Shown here: piece by piece, positions 5,407-7,302 of the stretch
How the letters are laid out: each line of letters begins with the position of its first letter
How positions within the stretch are numbered: the first letter of the stretch is position 1
Origin: Gammaproteobacteria bacterium
Lineage (GTDB): Bacteria > Pseudomonadota > Gammaproteobacteria > Steroidobacterales > Woeseiaceae
Direction: 5' to 3'
Length of the DNA: 7,302 nucleotides
NCBI GenBank assembly: GCA_003645495.1
Contig: QNFK01000084.1
Location: forward strand, 1-7,302
The notes under the pieces: model-generated
What the model saw: the letters and a program-made list of their open reading frames with translations, nothing else
The model's database searches: none
Told to the model about the DNA's origin: nothing
Translations under genes and position numbers: made by a program

Positions 5407-6345
5407 ATGAATGCTGCAAAACTATTGTTTGCCGGTACCCCGGATTTCGCCCTGGCATCATTGCGTGCGCTGGTTAGTGCCGGTTTTGTACCGGCGGCCG
5501 TACTGACGCAGCCCGATCGCCCGGCCGGGCGCGGCAAAAAACTCAGTGCAAGTCCGGTTAAGCAATTCGCACTTCTGCAAGAGATTCCACTATGGCAGCC
5601 CGAGACGCTCAAAGATCCTGAATTGTTCAGCAAGCTGACTGACTTGCAGCCGGACATCATTATCGTCGCGGCGTACGGATTAATTCTGCCGCAGGCGATT
5701 CTCGATATTCCCCGTCAGGGTTGTCTTAATGTGCACGCGTCATTATTGCCACGCTGGCGCGGTGCTGCGCCCATTCAGCAGGCGATACTCGAAGGTGACA
5801 GTCAAACAGGAATAAGCCTGATGCAAATGGAAGCTGGTCTTGATAGCGGTCCTGTTTTTGCCACTGCTGCAACGCCGATTGGTGGCGCTGAAACCGCAGG
5901 CGAATTGCATGATCGACTGGCGCTGCTTGGCGGTGAATTACTCGTCGGGAAGTTGCCTGAGATCCTCGGTGGAACGCTTGCCAGTGTGCCCCAGGATGAC
6001 AGCCTGGCAACTTATGCAGGCAAGATTAAGACTGCGGACGCGGCCATAGACTGGAGCGAGGCGGCTCCGGAAACACTAAGAAAAATAAGGGCTTATAACC
6101 CAGCGCCGGGCGCATTTTTTGACCTCGACGGCGCGCGCATCAAGTGCTGGCGGGCAGAATTACACGCTGGTATTGAAGGTCCCGCGGGCACAATTCAGGC
6201 GGCGGGAAAAGAGGGTATAGACGTCGCTTGCGGCGAGGGTGGCTTGCGTCTGCTGGAACTACAGCGACCCGGTGGACGGCGCGTAACCGCCGCGGAGTTT
6301 GCGGCACAGGCCGGGCTGCAGGGCAAGCAATTGGGCTCGCTGTGA
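5407..6345 (+). CDS. fmt: methionyl-tRNA formyltransferase
   Basis: Transfers a formyl group from 10-formyltetrahydrofolate to Met-tRNAfMet, which marks the initiator tRNA. The N-terminal formyltransferase domain (about 4-185) shows FAGTPDFA at 8-15, the tRNA-contacting loop QPDRPAGRGKKL at 35-46, catalytic Asn108 and His110 in CLNVHASLLPRWRGAAPI, and Asp146 in MEAGLDSGPV. The C-terminal OB-like domain begins after YAGKI (203-207) and contains IRAYNPAPGAFF at 227-238. The length of 312 matches the E. coli enzyme closely (315). The start is the only sensible one, but the upstream bases hold no clear ribosome site, so translation may be coupled to def, whose stop is 43 bases away. rsmB follows after 22 bases. 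Confidence 0.98.
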   Translation: MNAAKLLFAGTPDFALASLRALVSAGFVPAAVLTQPDRPAGRGKKLSASPVKQFALLQEIPLWQPETLKDPELFSKLTDLQPDIIIVAAYGLILPQAILDIPRQGCLNVHASLLPRWRGAAPIQQAILEGDSQTGISLMQMEAGLDSGPVFATAATPIGGAETAGELHDRLALLGGELLVGKLPEILGGTLASVPQDDSLATYAGKIKTADAAIDWSEAAPETLRKIRAYNPAPGAFFDLDGARIKCWRAELHAGIEGPAGTIQAAGKEGIDVACGEGGLRLLELQRPGGRRVTAAEFAAQAGLQGKQLGSL

Positions 6346-6367
6346 AGAAGCTGCGAAGTAAGCTCCG

Positions 6368-7302
6368 ATGAGCGAATTAAAATCGGGCGCGCGGCTGCGC
6401 GCGGCGGCGGCAAAAGCGATTGATGCGGTAGTCAGCGAAGGTCGCTCACTGGATGCGGTGCTTGCTGAGCTGGACGAGCGCATCAACCCGGGTGATCGTG
6501 CACTGGTAAAAATGCTTTGTTATGGCACGTTGCGTTTTCACTGGCGCTTGCGTGCACAGTTACGCCAGCTTGTGGATCGGCCGTTGAAGGCCCGCGACAG
6601 TGTTATCGAATCACTACTTGCTGTAGGCCTGTTTCAGCTAAGCGATACACGTGTGCCCGATCATGCCGCCGTTTCGACTACGGTCGAGGCGGCCCGGCTC
6701 CTGCGGCGACCAAAGTACAAAGGCCTGATCAACGCTGTCATGCGCAATTACCTGCGCAAGGACATGAAAAACCAGGAGCCTGCAGATGACGAATCCCGTT
6801 TTAATCATCCTGCCTGGCTGATCGGGCGGCTGCAGGCCGACTGGCCAGAGCATTGGCAGCAGATTCTCGAAGCAAACAACGACCGCGCGCCGATGTGGTT
6901 GCGGGTCAACCGGCAACATATGTCAGCGGGACAATACATTGAAGAATTTGCGGTTGACGGGCATGAGCTGGACGGACTCGAACAGGCAGTGCGACTCAGC
7001 CAGCCACTGCCGGTAGAGGAGTTGCCTGGATTCAGCGAGGGTCGGGTCTCGGTGCAGGACGGTGCAGCACAGCTCGCTGCGCCCTGGTTACTGGCTGCTG
7101 GTGGCACAAGCGTGCTTGATGCCTGCGCTGCCCCGGGCGGAAAAACCGGCCATTTACTGGAACTAATGGCCCCCGACGCGGTTCTGACTGCTATTGATCA
7201 GGATGCGCAAAGGCTCCGCGGTGTGGCGGAAAATCTGGCCAGACTCAGGCTTGATGCAACCGTCATGGCCGGCGATGCATCAAATACTAAAGATTGGTGG
7301 GA
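6368..7302 (+). CDS. rsmB: 16S rRNA m5C967 methyltransferase RsmB, N-terminal 311 codons; C-terminus beyond right edge
   Basis: S-adenosylmethionine-dependent RNA (cytosine-5) methyltransferase that modifies C967 of 16S rRNA. Residues 1 to about 140 form the NusB-like RNA-binding domain, with KMLCYGTLR (49-57), VGLFQL, the VPDHAAVSTTVEAA stretch and KGLINAVMRNYLR. Next come the MWLRVN segment and the VSVQDGAAQLAAPWL motif. The methyltransferase domain has the SAM-binding loop DACAAPGGKT at 251-260 and the ribose-binding Asp277 in AIDQD. The two catalytic cysteines (PC and TC motifs) would lie past the right edge, so activity cannot be judged. The frame is open from 6368 to the end of the window. 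The Shine-Dalgarno sequence is weak (GAAG, about 14 bases before ATG). It is the third gene of def-fmt-rsmB, an order that in many gammaproteobacteria continues to trkA. Confidence 0.97.
   Translation, partial: MSELKSGARLRAAAAKAIDAVVSEGRSLDAVLAELDERINPGDRALVKMLCYGTLRFHWRLRAQLRQLVDRPLKARDSVIESLLAVGLFQLSDTRVPDHAAVSTTVEAARLLRRPKYKGLINAVMRNYLRKDMKNQEPADDESRFNHPAWLIGRLQADWPEHWQQILEANNDRAPMWLRVNRQHMSAGQYIEEFAVDGHELDGLEQAVRLSQPLPVEELPGFSEGRVSVQDGAAQLAAPWLLAAGGTSVLDACAAPGGKTGHLLELMAPDAVLTAIDQDAQRLRGVAENLARLRLDATVMAGDASNTKDWW

Noticed and set aside
1..7302. Mobile elements, CRISPR arrays, defence or biosynthetic clusters, tRNA and rRNA genes
   Set aside because: No transposase, terminal repeats, spaced direct repeats or RNA-gene signature was seen. 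The window is conserved housekeeping content.

Overview
This window looks like a conserved housekeeping block from a gammaproteobacterium. GC is moderate (estimated by eye near 55%). Two gene sets diverge from one intergenic region: LysM lipoprotein, dprA, smg and topA on the minus strand, and def, fmt and rsmB on the plus strand. This order is familiar from many gammaproteobacteria. The proteins resemble E. coli TopA, Smg, Def, Fmt and RsmB throughout, but the sequence is clearly not enterobacterial: TopA lacks the E. coli insertion near residue 40, and smg is followed directly by topA. I cannot place it more finely.

Layout on the minus strand, in transcription order from 4612 down to 1: a LysM-domain lipoprotein gene ending in a strong intrinsic terminator; dprA, unusually short because the N-terminal domain is absent; a doubtful 61-codon ORF in a palindrome-rich gap; smg (DUF494); a hairpin terminator that overlaps a candidate topA promoter; and the first 468 codons of topA, which runs off the left edge.

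Layout on the plus strand: an intergenic region with a TGnTATAAT element whose reverse complement also reads as a -10 hexamer for the LysM gene, then def, fmt and the first 311 codons of rsmB, which runs off the right edge. Gaps of 43 and 22 bases indicate one operon. Def and Fmt act at opposite ends of the formyl-methionine cycle: Fmt formylates initiator tRNA and Def removes the formyl group from new proteins. RsmB methylates 16S rRNA at C967. The minus-strand genes deal with DNA and envelope: DprA loads RecA on incoming single-stranded DNA, TopA relaxes negative supercoils, the LysM protein probably binds peptidoglycan, and Smg is of unknown function.

I found no mobile element, CRISPR array, tRNA or rRNA gene, and no convincing sign of an undescribed system. 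The points worth a second look are regulatory or structural: the symmetric divergent promoter, a perfect DnaA box in front of dprA, the missing DprA N-terminal domain, the promoter/terminator overlap before topA, and the palindrome cluster between dprA and smg.
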